In this document: in pieces, positions 47,149-55,606 of the stretch
How positions within the stretch are numbered: the first letter of the stretch is position 1
Layout: the number at the start of each line of letters is the position of its first letter
DNA from: a bacterium
GTDB taxonomy: Bacteria > Bacteroidota > Bacteroidia > Bacteroidales > Muribaculaceae
DNA length: 64,000 nucleotides
Direction of reading: 5' to 3'
Assembly (NCBI GenBank): GCA_004563195.1
Contig: SFTJ01000001.1
Coordinates: forward strand, 167,370 to 231,369
The notes under the pieces: model-generated
What the model saw: the letters and a program-made list of their open reading frames with translations, nothing else
What the model was told of the DNA's origin: nothing
The model's database searches: none
Made by a program: the position numbers and the translations under genes

Positions 47149-48342
47149 ATGAAGAAATTCTTATTAAGTTTGTTGATAGCCGCTACTGCAGCTTCGGGTG
47201 CTTTTGCAGCTAACGAAAAGCGCGACAGCCTCGGTTTCGTGTTTACCGACGTTAAAGTGGTAAAATCCACTCCTGTTAAAAATCAAGCTAAGTCGGGTAC
47301 TTGCTGGTGCTTCTCCGGCAACTCTTTCCTCGAAGACGAAATTCTTCGCATCTCGGGCAAGGAAGTTGACCTCTCTGAAATGTTCATTGTGCGCATGTGC
47401 TACATCGACAAAGCCAAGCGCTACATCCGCACCAACGGATTCGTTCACTTCGACCAAGGTGGTAGCGTTCTCGACAACGCCTACGTTTGGGACCTCTATG
47501 GTATGATGCCCGAGGAGGCTTACAAGGGCTTGAATTACGGAGAAACCCTTCACAACCACAGCGAAATGTGCGATGCTATGGTGGCTTACCTCGGCCAGAT
47601 TAACAAAAAGCCTAACCGCAAACTTTCCACTGCATGGCTTCGCGGTCTCGAAGGCATTCTCGATGCTTATTTCGGCGAAGTGCCTGCAACTTTCACCTAC
47701 GAAGGCAAGGAGTACACTCCTCAATCGTATGCCAAGTCGCTCGGCCTCGATATGAACAACTATATGGCTTTCACTTCATATAACCACCACCCTTACAACA
47801 AGCCTTTCGCTCTCGAAGTGGCTGACAACTGGATCTGGGGTCAATATATGAATGTGGAAATGAACGACTTCAAAGCCATCGTAGATAACGCTGTAGAAAA
47901 CGGCTATCCTGTAGCATGGGCTGCTGACGTAAGCGAAAAGGGATTTAAGTGGGCTAACGGCGTGGCTGTAATTCCTGCCGAAACCGATGAAAAAGACCTC
48001 GAAGGCAGCGAACTCTCGCGTTGGGTGAAACTCAGCGAAAAGGAAAAGCAAAACGAACGCTTCAATATCAAAGGCCCGGGCAAGGAAATCACCGTTACTC
48101 CGGAAAGCCGCCAAGAGATGTTCGACAATCAAGAAACTACCGACGACCACGGTATGGTAATCGAAGGTTATGCTACCGACCAAAACGGCAAGCGCTACTA
48201 CAAGGTGAAGAACTCTTGGGACAGCGACCACATCTACGGCGGTTATTTCTATGTATCTGAAGCCTACTTCTTGGCCAAGACCCTCAGTATCCTCGTTCAC
48301 AAGGACGCAGTTCCAAAGAACGTGGCAAAAAAATTGAAATAA
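47149..48342 (+). CDS. Exported C1-family cysteine peptidase (bleomycin hydrolase / aminopeptidase C-like)
   Basis: A 397-residue papain-fold peptidase with a signal peptide (MKKFLLSLLIAATAASGAFAA). The active-site residues are Gln46 (KNQAKSG), Cys52 (GTCWCFSG), His in DDHGMVIEGYA (~334) and Asn in KVKNSWDSDH. The large inserts between Cys and His are typical of PepC/bleomycin hydrolase. Cytosolic family members lack signal peptides, so this exported form probably degrades peptides in the periplasm or outside. It has its own promoter and a strong terminator. Confidence 0.92.
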   Translation: MKKFLLSLLIAATAASGAFAANEKRDSLGFVFTDVKVVKSTPVKNQAKSGTCWCFSGNSFLEDEILRISGKEVDLSEMFIVRMCYIDKAKRYIRTNGFVHFDQGGSVLDNAYVWDLYGMMPEEAYKGLNYGETLHNHSEMCDAMVAYLGQINKKPNRKLSTAWLRGLEGILDAYFGEVPATFTYEGKEYTPQSYAKSLGLDMNNYMAFTSYNHHPYNKPFALEVADNWIWGQYMNVEMNDFKAIVDNAVENGYPVAWAADVSEKGFKWANGVAVIPAETDEKDLEGSELSRWVKLSEKEKQNERFNIKGPGKEITVTPESRQEMFDNQETTDDHGMVIEGYATDQNGKRYYKVKNSWDSDHIYGGYFYVSEAYFLAKTLSILVHKDAVPKNVAKKLK

Positions 48343-48408
48343 CATCTCCACATAGCGGCGATTGAAACATCTATTTCAACCAACGCTGCAATGCTAAAAA
48401 AATAATTT

Positions 48409-48453
48409 TCAGGAGATAAGCACGCCACATGCTGCTTATCTCCTGATACTTTT
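48409..48453 (+). terminator. Rho-independent terminator of the C1 peptidase gene
   Basis: TCAGGAGATAAGC and GCTTATCTCCTGA form a perfect 13-bp stem (48409-48421 with 48434-48446), followed by TTTT. Confidence 0.8.
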
Positions 48454-48504
48454 ATCATTGTTCTCCGAAAACTACTAAAAAGTGCAAATTAAATAACACT
48501 TATT

Positions 48505-50688
48505 ATGAAACGAATTATCACTACAGTCATAGCTCTAATGCTCATGACAACAGCAATGGCACAGAAAACAATATGTGTGTCGACAGAAAAGACCGACCTC
48601 GTGATGCAGGTGGCGCCTAACGGCAGATTATATCAAACTTATCTTGGCACTCCATTGGCCGACAAGTCGGAATACGACCGTTTACCTTGGAATGTGTATG
48701 CCGCTTCAGACGGCAGTGTTTGCACTCGCGGACATGAGGTTTATGCCACATCCGGCAATGAGGAGTTCTTTGAACCTGCTTTTGCCATGACTCATGCCGA
48801 CGGCAATATGACTACATACTTGTATTACAAGAGCCATGAACAGAAGAGCATAGAAGGTGGAACAGAGACCATCATACGCCTTGCCGACAACAAATATCCG
48901 GTTGATGTGGTTCTGCATTATGTGGCCTACGAGAAGGAAAATGTAATCAAAGCATGGAGTACAATCACCCATCGCGAGAAACGCGCCGTGAAACTTTGGA
49001 GATATGCCAGCACTATGCTCTATCTCAAAGCAAATGATTTCTACCTCACATCTTTCCACAGCGACTGGGCAAGAGAAGGTCAGCCCTTCAGCGAAAAACT
49101 CAATCCCGGCAAGAAAGTGATAGACTCAAAACTTGGCTCAAGAGCTGCCGAAATGACCGAGCCTTTCTTCCAACTCGGCATAGGCGAAGAAGCTATGGAG
49201 GATATGGGGCAGGTAATGCTCGGAACGGTGGGCTGGACGGGCAACTTCCAATTCACATTCGAGATTGACAATGTGGGGGCTTTGCGCATTATTCCTGCCA
49301 TCAACCCATACGCAAGCGAATATTCACTCAAAGCCGGTGAAGTATTCACCACTCCGGAGTTTGTGTTCACTCTTAGCAATAATGGCATAGGAGAAGCAAG
49401 CCGCGACATTCACGATTGGGCACGACGTTATCAGCTGAATATGGGTATGGAAGACCGCCTGACACTGCTCAACAACTGGGAAAACACAGGCTTCGACTTC
49501 GACCAGAAATCGCTTGCCGAACTGATGAAGGATGCCAAGGACCTCGGTGTGGATATGTTCTTGCTCGACGATGGTTGGTTTGCCAACAAATATCCACGCA
49601 AGGACGACCATGCAGGACTTGGCGACTGGGAGGCTACGGCAAGCAAACTCCCCGATGGCATACCGGGCATGGTGCGTGATGCAAAAGCTGCCGGAGTGAA
49701 GTTCGGCATTTGGGTTGAGCCCGAAATGGTAAATCCCAAGAGCGAACTCTTTGAAAAGCACCCCGAATGGGTTATAATGCAGCCTAACCGCGACACTTAC
49801 TACTATCGCAATCAACTCGTGTTGGACCTCAGCAACCCCGAAGTGCAAGATTATGTGTTTGGAGTCATCGACCGAATCATGACCGAAAACCCCGACGTGG
49901 CTTATTTCAAGTGGGATTGCAACAGCCCTATCACAAATATTTATTCTCCCTATCTAAAAGATGAACAAGGACATCTTTACATCGACCATGTGCGTGGCGT
50001 GTATAATGTATTCAGCCGTGTAAAGGCTAAATATCCAAATCTGCCAATGATGCTTTGCTCGGGTGGCGGTGCGCGCATGGACTATGAAGCACTGAAGTAT
50101 TTCAGTGAATTCTGGTGCTCCGACAATACCGACCCCTACGAACGTCTCTATATCCAATGGAGCATATCGAAGTTCTTCCCGGCAAAGGCTATGGGCTCTC
50201 ATGTCACCAACTGGAACAAAAAAGCTTCTGTCAAGTTCCGCACCGATGTGTGCAGTTCGTGCAAGTTAGGGTTCGACATCGACCTGAAATCGCTCAGCAA
50301 AGATGAATATTCATTCTTGCAGCAAGCGGTAGCCAATTACCACCGTCTTAAAAATGTGATACTCGACGGCGACCAATATCGCCTCATCTCTCCTTACGAG
50401 AAGAATCACTGCGCTCTCAACTATGTGTCGAAGGACAAGAAGCAAGCGGTGCTCTTTGCCTACGACCTTCATCCGAGATACCGCGAACCTCAGGTGGCGG
50501 TAAAGTTGAAAGGCCTTGACGCAAAAAAGACTTATCTCGTGAAGGAAATTAACCTTGAAAACGGCAAGTCATCGGCCGCTTATTGTAATGGCAAGACTTA
50601 CTCAGGATCCTATCTGATGAACATCGGACTTGATGTCCTCACAGCCGAGGAGGGCACAAGCCATGTCTTTGAACTGATACAACAATAA
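48505..50688 (+). CDS. Exported alpha-galactosidase, GH36 family
   Basis: A 727-residue enzyme releasing terminal alpha-galactose. It has a signal peptide (MKRIITTVIALMLMTTAMAQ), an N-terminal beta-supersandwich, and a (beta/alpha)8 core with LLDDGWFANKYPRKDDHAGLGDW in overlapping pieces, WVEPEMVNP, the nucleophile Asp in YFKWDCNSP, and the acid/base Asp in CSDNTDPYERL. A C-terminal beta domain ends the protein. Length is normal for GH36. It stands alone, without SusC/D or regulators beside it, so a role in scavenging galactosides such as raffinose-type sugars is only inferred. Confidence 0.93.
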   Translation: MKRIITTVIALMLMTTAMAQKTICVSTEKTDLVMQVAPNGRLYQTYLGTPLADKSEYDRLPWNVYAASDGSVCTRGHEVYATSGNEEFFEPAFAMTHADGNMTTYLYYKSHEQKSIEGGTETIIRLADNKYPVDVVLHYVAYEKENVIKAWSTITHREKRAVKLWRYASTMLYLKANDFYLTSFHSDWAREGQPFSEKLNPGKKVIDSKLGSRAAEMTEPFFQLGIGEEAMEDMGQVMLGTVGWTGNFQFTFEIDNVGALRIIPAINPYASEYSLKAGEVFTTPEFVFTLSNNGIGEASRDIHDWARRYQLNMGMEDRLTLLNNWENTGFDFDQKSLAELMKDAKDLGVDMFLLDDGWFANKYPRKDDHAGLGDWEATASKLPDGIPGMVRDAKAAGVKFGIWVEPEMVNPKSELFEKHPEWVIMQPNRDTYYYRNQLVLDLSNPEVQDYVFGVIDRIMTENPDVAYFKWDCNSPITNIYSPYLKDEQGHLYIDHVRGVYNVFSRVKAKYPNLPMMLCSGGGARMDYEALKYFSEFWCSDNTDPYERLYIQWSISKFFPAKAMGSHVTNWNKKASVKFRTDVCSSCKLGFDIDLKSLSKDEYSFLQQAVANYHRLKNVILDGDQYRLISPYEKNHCALNYVSKDKKQAVLFAYDLHPRYREPQVAVKLKGLDAKKTYLVKEINLENGKSSAAYCNGKTYSGSYLMNIGLDVLTAEEGTSHVFELIQQ

Positions 50689-50709
50689 TTAGGAATAACA
50701 AGAGTCCCC

Positions 50710-50752
50710 CCCCCTTCCCCACCATTTTTACAAAAAATAGACGGGAAGGGGG
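50710..50752. repeat. Inverted repeat with poly-C arm
   Basis: A perfect 10-bp stem. The loop itself contains ATTTTT/AAAAAAT, which can extend pairing. No long T-run follows on either strand. It may act as a weak terminator or mRNA 3'-end stabiliser for the GH36 gene. Confidence 0.5.
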
Positions 50753-50851
50753 TGGCTTGCGTTTATTCAGTAACTACATTGCGTTGTAACACTTTCCATT
50801 TTTTATGTGTTGCCCTATTTGTGGCAGCAATTTCTCTATCATTCGTTTCTA

Positions 50852-50986
50852 ATGCCTGCCACATCGCTTCCGGCAGGTGCAACTGATGGCGCAAGCCTCA
50901 TCGGTATTGTAAAATCGTCGCTCACAGTGGGTGGCACTACCTACACTGCCGACGCACCACAATCTTTCTTCGGCGCTAAGAAGTAA
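50852..50986 (+). pseudogene. 3' remnant of a larger secreted-protein gene (44 codons)
   Basis: The frame from 50852 to the TAA at 50984-50986 encodes a peptide with a natural-looking C-terminus: LPAGATDGASLIGIVKSSL, VGGTTYTADAP and QSFFGAKK. It looks like the last beta strands of an extracellular Bacteroidetes protein (pectate-lyase-like or DUF-type cell-surface proteins are candidates), but I cannot name it. Sequence upstream in frame is open yet unlike it. A proper terminator follows 58 bases later, as if a whole gene once ended here. Confidence 0.5.
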
Positions 50987-51044
50987 GCAAATCAGTCGTT
51001 TTTATATTGCTGTTCGATAAACTTCTGAACAGCTTGGTAAATTA

Positions 51045-51077
51045 GGGCGGATTCCATTTGCAGGAGTCCGCCCTTTT
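51045..51077 (+). terminator. Classic Rho-independent terminator after the gene remnant
   Basis: GGGCGGATTCC and GGAGTCCGCCC form an 11-bp stem with one G-U pair and a 7-base loop, followed by TTTT. There is no intact gene immediately upstream. Confidence 0.8.
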
Positions 51078-51205
51078 CTGTTACTTTGCTTTTGCTACAT
51101 TTACAAATATCCATAGGGCAAAAGCAGGCATTTTTGTGAGAGCAATAACAAACTATTGGTAATTATTTCAACAATTTCGGTATAGTTCGCTCACCTCTTA
51201 TGTCG

Positions 51206-51213
51206 TAATTTTG
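51206..51213 (+). promoter_or_regulatory. Promoter -7 element TAATTTTG of the redox operon
   Basis: An exact TAnnTTTG match about 32 bases before the ATG at 51245. The -33 region is not consensus. Confidence 0.45.
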
Positions 51214-51244
51214 CTCTCGAAAAGAATTATTTCACAAAGTGATT

Positions 51245-52378
51245 ATGAAAAAGCTATTATTTCTATCATTAATTATTTCGATGGCAATGACACTTACAAC
51301 AGAAGCTACAGCACAAGATGCGCAGCAAGAAAAAACCGAAGAACGATGGGACAAGGTATTCCCATTGAGTGATAAAGTCAGTCACCGCAAGGTGAGCTTC
51401 AAGAATCAGTTTGGCATCACTCTCATTGGCGACCTATACACGCCAAAAAATGGGAAGAATGGCATGGCTATTGCCGTTTCGGGGCCTTTTGGGGCATCGA
51501 AGGAACAATCGAGCGGACTCTATGCCATGACGATGGCGGAAAGAGGATTTGTAACTTGCGCCTTCGACCCTTCCTTTACAGGTGAAAGCGGCGGTGAACC
51601 ACGGCGCACTTCCTCGCCCGACATCAATACCGAAGATTTCTTGGCAGCGGTGGATTTTCTTGCCACCCTTCCCGATGTAGACGAGGAGAAAATAGGCATC
51701 ATTGGCATTTGTGGTTGGGGTGGTATAGCACTGAATGCTGCAGCCGCAGACCCTCGCATCAAAGCTACGGTGGCGAGCACTATGTATGATATGTGCCGTG
51801 TGAATGGCAATGGCTATTACGATGAAAGCGATAGCGAGGAAGCCCGTTATGCAGCTCGCCTGACTATGGCTGCCGAACGCACCAAAGCTGCTCGAACCGG
51901 CAAGTTGACACAAGGCGGAGGTGTGGTAGATCCGCTGCCTACCGATGCTCCACAATTTGTAAAGGACTATTATGACTACTATAAGACGAGTCGCGGCTAT
52001 CACCCACGCTCGGGCAACAGCAACGATGGTTGGCACACATTTGGTTGTCAGGCATATTCCAACGCGCGCTTCCTCTATTACATCAATGAAATCCGTTCGG
52101 CAGTGCTCATTATGCACGGCGAGAAAGCTCATTCCCGTTACTTCGGCGAAGCTGCTTATAAATACATGGTAGAGGGTAAAGCCCCGGGGTATGATGCTGT
52201 TCGCAAGCCAAATCCGGTGCCTGAAAACAAAGAACTGCTCATTATCCCCAATGCCAGCCATTGCGATCTCTACGATGGCGGTTATACCGAATTGCAAGGC
52301 AATGGAAAGGCGAAAAACATGATTCCTTGGGATAAACTCAAAGAATTTTTTAAGTTGAATCTTAGCAAAAACGATTAA
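51245..52378 (+). CDS. Exported alpha/beta hydrolase with Cys at the nucleophile elbow
   Basis: A 377-residue protein with a signal peptide (MKKLLFLSLIISMAMTLTTEATAQ) and an alpha/beta hydrolase core: IAVSGPFGASKE near the oxyanion region, FDPSFTGESGGEPR, and the elbow IGICGWGG, where Cys replaces the usual Ser, as in dienelactone hydrolases. The acid is probably in the LIMHGEKAHS region, and the His in NASHCDLYDGG. An in-frame GTG at 51239 is the alternative start. It is first gene of a five-gene unit with FMN reductase, CMD-cupin, flavodoxin and AraC, an arrangement suggesting redox detoxification. Substrate unknown. Confidence 0.85.
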   Translation: MKKLLFLSLIISMAMTLTTEATAQDAQQEKTEERWDKVFPLSDKVSHRKVSFKNQFGITLIGDLYTPKNGKNGMAIAVSGPFGASKEQSSGLYAMTMAERGFVTCAFDPSFTGESGGEPRRTSSPDINTEDFLAAVDFLATLPDVDEEKIGIIGICGWGGIALNAAAADPRIKATVASTMYDMCRVNGNGYYDESDSEEARYAARLTMAAERTKAARTGKLTQGGGVVDPLPTDAPQFVKDYYDYYKTSRGYHPRSGNSNDGWHTFGCQAYSNARFLYYINEIRSAVLIMHGEKAHSRYFGEAAYKYMVEGKAPGYDAVRKPNPVPENKELLIIPNASHCDLYDGGYTELQGNGKAKNMIPWDKLKEFFKLNLSKND

Positions 52379-52381
52379 GTA

Positions 52382-52918
52382 ATGAAAAAAGTAATAGTTA
52401 TATCCACCAGTCTCCGTGCCGGGTCGAACAGCGACATGCTCGCCGATAAGTTTGCCGAAGGTGCCAAGACATCGGGCAATGAGGTTGAGAAGATTTCCCT
52501 TCGTGGAAAAGAAATTAAGTTTTGTGTGGGTTGTCTGAGCTGCCAAAGCACCGGTGCATGTGTTTTCAAGGACGATGTGCCTGCCATCATGGAGAAAGTG
52601 CTGAATGCCGATGTGGTATGCTGGGCTACACCTATCTATTATTATGAGATGAGTGGACAGATGAAGACGCTCATCGACCGCATGAATGCCATGTACCCGA
52701 AGGATTATCATTTCCGCGACATCTACCTGCTCACCACAGCCGCAGAAGCCGAAGATGATACTCCCCGACGTGCCGAGTTGGGGCTGACGGGATGGATTGA
52801 CTGCTTTGCGAAGGCTTCGCTCAAAGGTCATATCTTCTGTGGTGGCGTAACAGATGCAAGAGATATTGAAGGCAATGCGAGCTTGATGCAGGCCTACGAA
52901 ATGGGCAGAGGAGTTTGA
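52382..52918 (+). CDS. NADPH-dependent FMN reductase / flavodoxin family protein
   Basis: A 178-residue flavodoxin-fold oxidoreductase: FMN phosphate loop STSLRAGSNSDML, the cysteine-containing CVGCLSCQSTGACVFKD segment, and the flavin contact ATPIYYYEMSGQMKTLIDRM. The CxxCxxxxxC segment is common in iron-sulfur-flavoprotein-like and related FMN reductases, but no Fe-S cluster can be assured. It has no signal peptide, unlike its operon neighbours, so it is cytoplasmic. It begins three bases after the hydrolase stop. Confidence 0.87.
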   Translation: MKKVIVISTSLRAGSNSDMLADKFAEGAKTSGNEVEKISLRGKEIKFCVGCLSCQSTGACVFKDDVPAIMEKVLNADVVCWATPIYYYEMSGQMKTLIDRMNAMYPKDYHFRDIYLLTTAAEAEDDTPRRAELGLTGWIDCFAKASLKGHIFCGGVTDARDIEGNASLMQAYEMGRGV

Positions 52919-52948
52919 TTACAAGAGAGAAAAGATACTTCAAAATGC

Positions 52949-53770
52949 ATGAAACGACTTTTGACATTTACATTATTAGCAATAATGGCACTAAACATAA
53001 TGGCACAGAAAAAGATAACGCAAACGGCAGGCCGCACGCAGTTGGGCGAGTTTGCCCCAGAATTTGCACGACTTAACGACGACATTCTCTTTGGCGAGGT
53101 TTGGAGCCGCAACGACTTGCTTAGCCTTCGCGACCGCAGCCTTGTCACTCTCACTTCACTCATCAGTCAGGGCATCACCGACTCATCGCTCACCTACCAC
53201 TTGCAGGAAGCGAAGAAAAACGGCATTACACGAACTGAAATATCTGAAATCATCACCCATATTGCGTTCTATGCCGGATGGCCTAAAGCATGGGCTGCAT
53301 TCCATCAAGCCAAGGAGGTTTGGAAAGAAGACACGTCGTTGGAAGATGCGAAGGCCCGTTTCCAACAAGAGATGATTTTCCCCATTGGCGAGCCCAACAC
53401 TGCCTATGCCAAATATTTCAAGGGCAACAGTTATTTGGCACGCATTTCCGGAGAACAAGTCCCCATTGCCAATGTCACTTTCGAGCCGGGTTGCCGCAAC
53501 AATTGGCACATACATCATGCCACCAAGGGCGGAGGCCAAATGCTTATAGGTGTAGCCGGACGTGGTTGGTATCAGGAAGAAGGCAAACCTGCAATGGAGA
53601 TTCTTCCGGGAACAGTCGTTCACATCCCTGCCGGTGTGAAGCATTGGCATGGAGCTGCAGCCGATAGTTGGTTTGCTCATCTCGCTTTTGAGATAGAGGG
53701 TGAAAACGCCTCAAATGAGTGGCTTGAACCCGTATCCGACAATGAGTATGACGGCTTAAGTGGAAAATAA
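52949..53770 (+). CDS. Exported carboxymuconolactone decarboxylase-like / cupin fusion protein
   Basis: A 273-residue protein with a signal peptide (MKRLLTFTLLAIMALNIMAQ). Its CMD domain (~35-130) contains RDRSLVTLTSLISQG and EIITHIAFYAGWPKAW, although the usual CxxH redox pair of AhpD-type proteins is not evident. A cupin domain (~150-250) follows, with metal-ligand histidines in NNWHIHHA and GVKHWHGAA. CMD-cupin fusions recur in Bacteroidetes beside flavodoxins and AraC genes. The reaction is unknown; a periplasmic metal-dependent redox or lactone enzyme is inferred. Confidence 0.85.
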   Translation: MKRLLTFTLLAIMALNIMAQKKITQTAGRTQLGEFAPEFARLNDDILFGEVWSRNDLLSLRDRSLVTLTSLISQGITDSSLTYHLQEAKKNGITRTEISEIITHIAFYAGWPKAWAAFHQAKEVWKEDTSLEDAKARFQQEMIFPIGEPNTAYAKYFKGNSYLARISGEQVPIANVTFEPGCRNNWHIHHATKGGGQMLIGVAGRGWYQEEGKPAMEILPGTVVHIPAGVKHWHGAAADSWFAHLAFEIEGENASNEWLEPVSDNEYDGLSGK

Positions 53771-53789
53771 TAGCATCATTTTTTACATC

Positions 53790-54356
53790 ATGAAACATCT
53801 GAAATTCTTATTAATAGCCATGCTGACAATATTTGCAGCAACGGCATGTTCGCAAAACAAAGCCAAAAGCAACATGGAAAAGAAAAAAGTGTTGGTAGTG
53901 TATTTCTCGGCAACGGGAAACACCAAACACGTGGCTCAACAAATAGCAGCTCTGGCTGACGCCGACATCTGCGAGATAACTCCTACGAAGCCATATAGCC
54001 ACGCCGACCTCGACTGGAACAATCAGCAGTCGCGCAGTTCGGTAGAAATGAACAATCCTGATGCTCGACCCGAAATCAAAGCTATATCGACTGATGTGTC
54101 TAAATATGACTACATCTTCCTTGGATATCCCATCTGGTGGGACCTCGCCCCAAGAGCAGTGAATTCATTCATCGAAGCCACCGACTTGGCAGGCAAAACC
54201 GTAATTCCTTTTGCAACATCGGGAAGCAGCGCCATCGCCAACAGTGTTGCCGTGCTGAAAAAGTCTTATCCAACAATTAAGTGGCAAAATGGCAAACTGC
54301 TGAATAGTGTGAGCAAGAAGGAGATAGAAAAATGGGTATCTGAAACCACAAAATAA
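53790..54356 (+). CDS. Flavodoxin-domain lipoprotein
   Basis: A 188-residue protein. An SPII signal (LLIAMLTIFAATAC, Cys at 20) is followed by a short linker and a flavodoxin_4-type domain: FMN phosphate loop SATGNTKHVAQ, the GYPIWWDLAPRAV flavin-stacking segment, and FATSGSSAIANSV. The ATG at 53790 places the signal correctly; a longer frame to 53760 overlaps the previous gene. A flavodoxin tethered outside the cytoplasmic membrane needs a trans-membrane electron donor that is not in this cluster. It precedes the AraC gene by one base. Confidence 0.87.
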   Translation: MKHLKFLLIAMLTIFAATACSQNKAKSNMEKKKVLVVYFSATGNTKHVAQQIAALADADICEITPTKPYSHADLDWNNQQSRSSVEMNNPDARPEIKAISTDVSKYDYIFLGYPIWWDLAPRAVNSFIEATDLAGKTVIPFATSGSSAIANSVAVLKKSYPTIKWQNGKLLNSVSKKEIEKWVSETTK

Positions 54357-54357
54357 T

Positions 54358-55251
54358 ATGGAAGAGGTTTTTCTTAATACTATACAAGATTTCAACGACT
54401 ACCAGGGGGTGGAAACGCTTCATCCTCTGGTGAGCGTGGTGCATGTAGAGAACACGGAGCACATAAAGCAGTGCGTGATGCATTATGGCGTTTATGCCAT
54501 CTATCTCAAGGAGAACAAAGGGTGCAAACTCTCTTACGGCCGCACGCCCTACGATTTCGACGATATGACAGTAACAAGCTTTGCCCCGGGACAGGTGGTG
54601 AATGTAGAACCAAATCCCGATGTTCCGTTCGCCAAATTCACTGCCCTGGTGTTCCACCCCGACCTGCTCTGTCGCACCGCATTGGGCAGAAACATCAACC
54701 GATACGAATTTTTCGGATATTCAAGCACTGAGGCTTTGCATCTCTCAGCACAAGAAGTGGAGGTATTTCGTGGTGTGCTCGCTATGATAGAGCAAGAACT
54801 TCACCGCGCCATCGACAAACATACCCGCGAACTCATTGTTTCCAACATAGAGCTGCTGCTGAACTACTGTCTCCGATTCTACGACCGCCAGTTCATAACT
54901 CGCGAGGAGATTAACCATTCGGTGGTAAAGAAGTTTATGACACTTCTCGATGATTACATCTCCACAAAAGCACTTCGTGATGGTTTGCCAACGGTAGCCT
55001 ATTTTGCCGATCAGTGTTGCCTGTCGAGCGGATATTTCGGCAATCTGGTGCGCGTGCAAACCGGTCGTACCGCCAAGGATATAATCTCCGATAGCCTTCT
55101 CGCCCACGCCAAACAAATGCTTAACGACGAAGATTTGACCATCACAACGATAAGCGAGCGTCTCGGATTCGACTATCCTCAGCACTTCGTGCGTTTCTTC
55201 AAAGCCCAAACCGGCAAGACCCCTTCTGCATATCGGAAAGTGTCAGTTTGA
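54358..55251 (+). CDS. AraC-family regulator of the redox operon
   Basis: A 297-residue protein with an N-terminal sensor half (LHPLVSVVHVEN, SYGRTPYDFDDM, VVNVEPNPDVPFAKFTALVFHP) and a C-terminal AraC domain (~195-295) with QCCLSSGYFGNLVRVQTG, TISERLGFDYPQHFVRFFKAQTG and TPSAYR. It starts one base after the flavodoxin stop, so it is the last gene of the operon and probably regulates it. The inducer is unknown. Confidence 0.9.
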   Translation: MEEVFLNTIQDFNDYQGVETLHPLVSVVHVENTEHIKQCVMHYGVYAIYLKENKGCKLSYGRTPYDFDDMTVTSFAPGQVVNVEPNPDVPFAKFTALVFHPDLLCRTALGRNINRYEFFGYSSTEALHLSAQEVEVFRGVLAMIEQELHRAIDKHTRELIVSNIELLLNYCLRFYDRQFITREEINHSVVKKFMTLLDDYISTKALRDGLPTVAYFADQCCLSSGYFGNLVRVQTGRTAKDIISDSLLAHAKQMLNDEDLTITTISERLGFDYPQHFVRFFKAQTGKTPSAYRKVSV

Positions 55252-55260
55252 ATTACCATA

Positions 55261-55443
55261 TCATACGTCATCGGTAGGTATATTCCTCAGCTGTTTGCGG
55301 TATTCAGTTGGGGATATGCCAAAATGATTGCGACAATATGTTCCAAAAAACGAGATATTTGGAAATTCGAGTATATCGGCGATTTCTTTAATGGTTTTAT
55401 TGGTGTTTTTCAACCAATAACGTATATCTATTTCTACATAGAT
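55261..55443 (-). pseudogene. 3' remnant of a second AraC-family gene
   Basis: On the minus strand, 60 codons read as the end of an AraC domain: EIDIRYWLKNTNKTIKEI, ADILEFPNISFFGTYCRNHF and GISPTEYRKQLRN, then a stop at 55261-55263. An in-frame stop lies just upstream, and the 5' two-thirds of the gene is missing. Its place is taken by the Abi promoter region. It converges tail to tail with the intact AraC gene ten bases away. Confidence 0.75.
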
Positions 55444-55511
55444 TCAAGACCTTAATATTTCTGCAAAAACCGCAAAAATAGCATACAAAACTACACTTTT
55501 CTTTGAAAAAG

Positions 55512-55543
55512 TTTGTGTAAAAGCAGAAATATATATATATTTG
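55512..55543 (+). promoter_or_regulatory. Promoter of the Abi_2 locus: TTTG-N20-TATATTTG
   Basis: TTTG at 55512-55515 and TATATTTG at 55536-55543 with a 20-base spacer, a near-consensus Bacteroidetes promoter. Transcription should begin near 55550, right before the structured leader. Confidence 0.7.
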
Positions 55544-55549
55544 CAGTAA

Positions 55550-55600
55550 CAGAATCCGCCACGCTTCTCGTTAGATCAGCGAACCAGGGCGGGTCTTTTG
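55550..55600 (+). ncRNA. Candidate structured leader RNA of the Abi_2 gene
   Basis: Directly after the predicted start site, ATCCGCC (55554-55560) pairs with GGCGGGT (55588-55594) in a 7-bp stem with one G-U. Inside it, CGCT (55562-55565) pairs with AGCG (55578-55581) around a 12-base loop, leaving an AACCAG bulge. TCTTTTG follows (55595-55600, abutting the stem). The hairpin plus U-run could end a small RNA of about 50 bases or attenuate the Abi gene, whose ATG is at 55607. RNA partners of some AbiF/Abi_2 proteins have been reported (from memory, not checked). Confidence 0.5.
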
Positions 55601-55606
55601 CTTTAT

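Larger units (their letters stand above)
50689..51238. other. Intergenic region with long C-tract hairpin, gene scrap and terminator
   Basis: About 550 bases between the GH36 gene and the redox operon. It begins with a nine-C run that forms a 10-bp stem (CCCCCTTCCC 50710-50719 with GGGAAGGGGG 50743-50752). It continues with a coding remnant at 50852-50986, a classic terminator at 51045-51077, and the redox operon's -7 box at 51206. Confidence 0.6.

Noticed and set aside
51434..52831. 465-codon open frame antisense to the hydrolase and FMN reductase genes
   Set aside because: Unusually long but mirrors two well-supported genes, crosses their junction, and shows no domain or signal.
55562..55581. 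tRNA-like or riboswitch interpretation of the Abi leader
   Set aside because: Too short for a tRNA and no known aptamer core; treated only as a candidate structured RNA.
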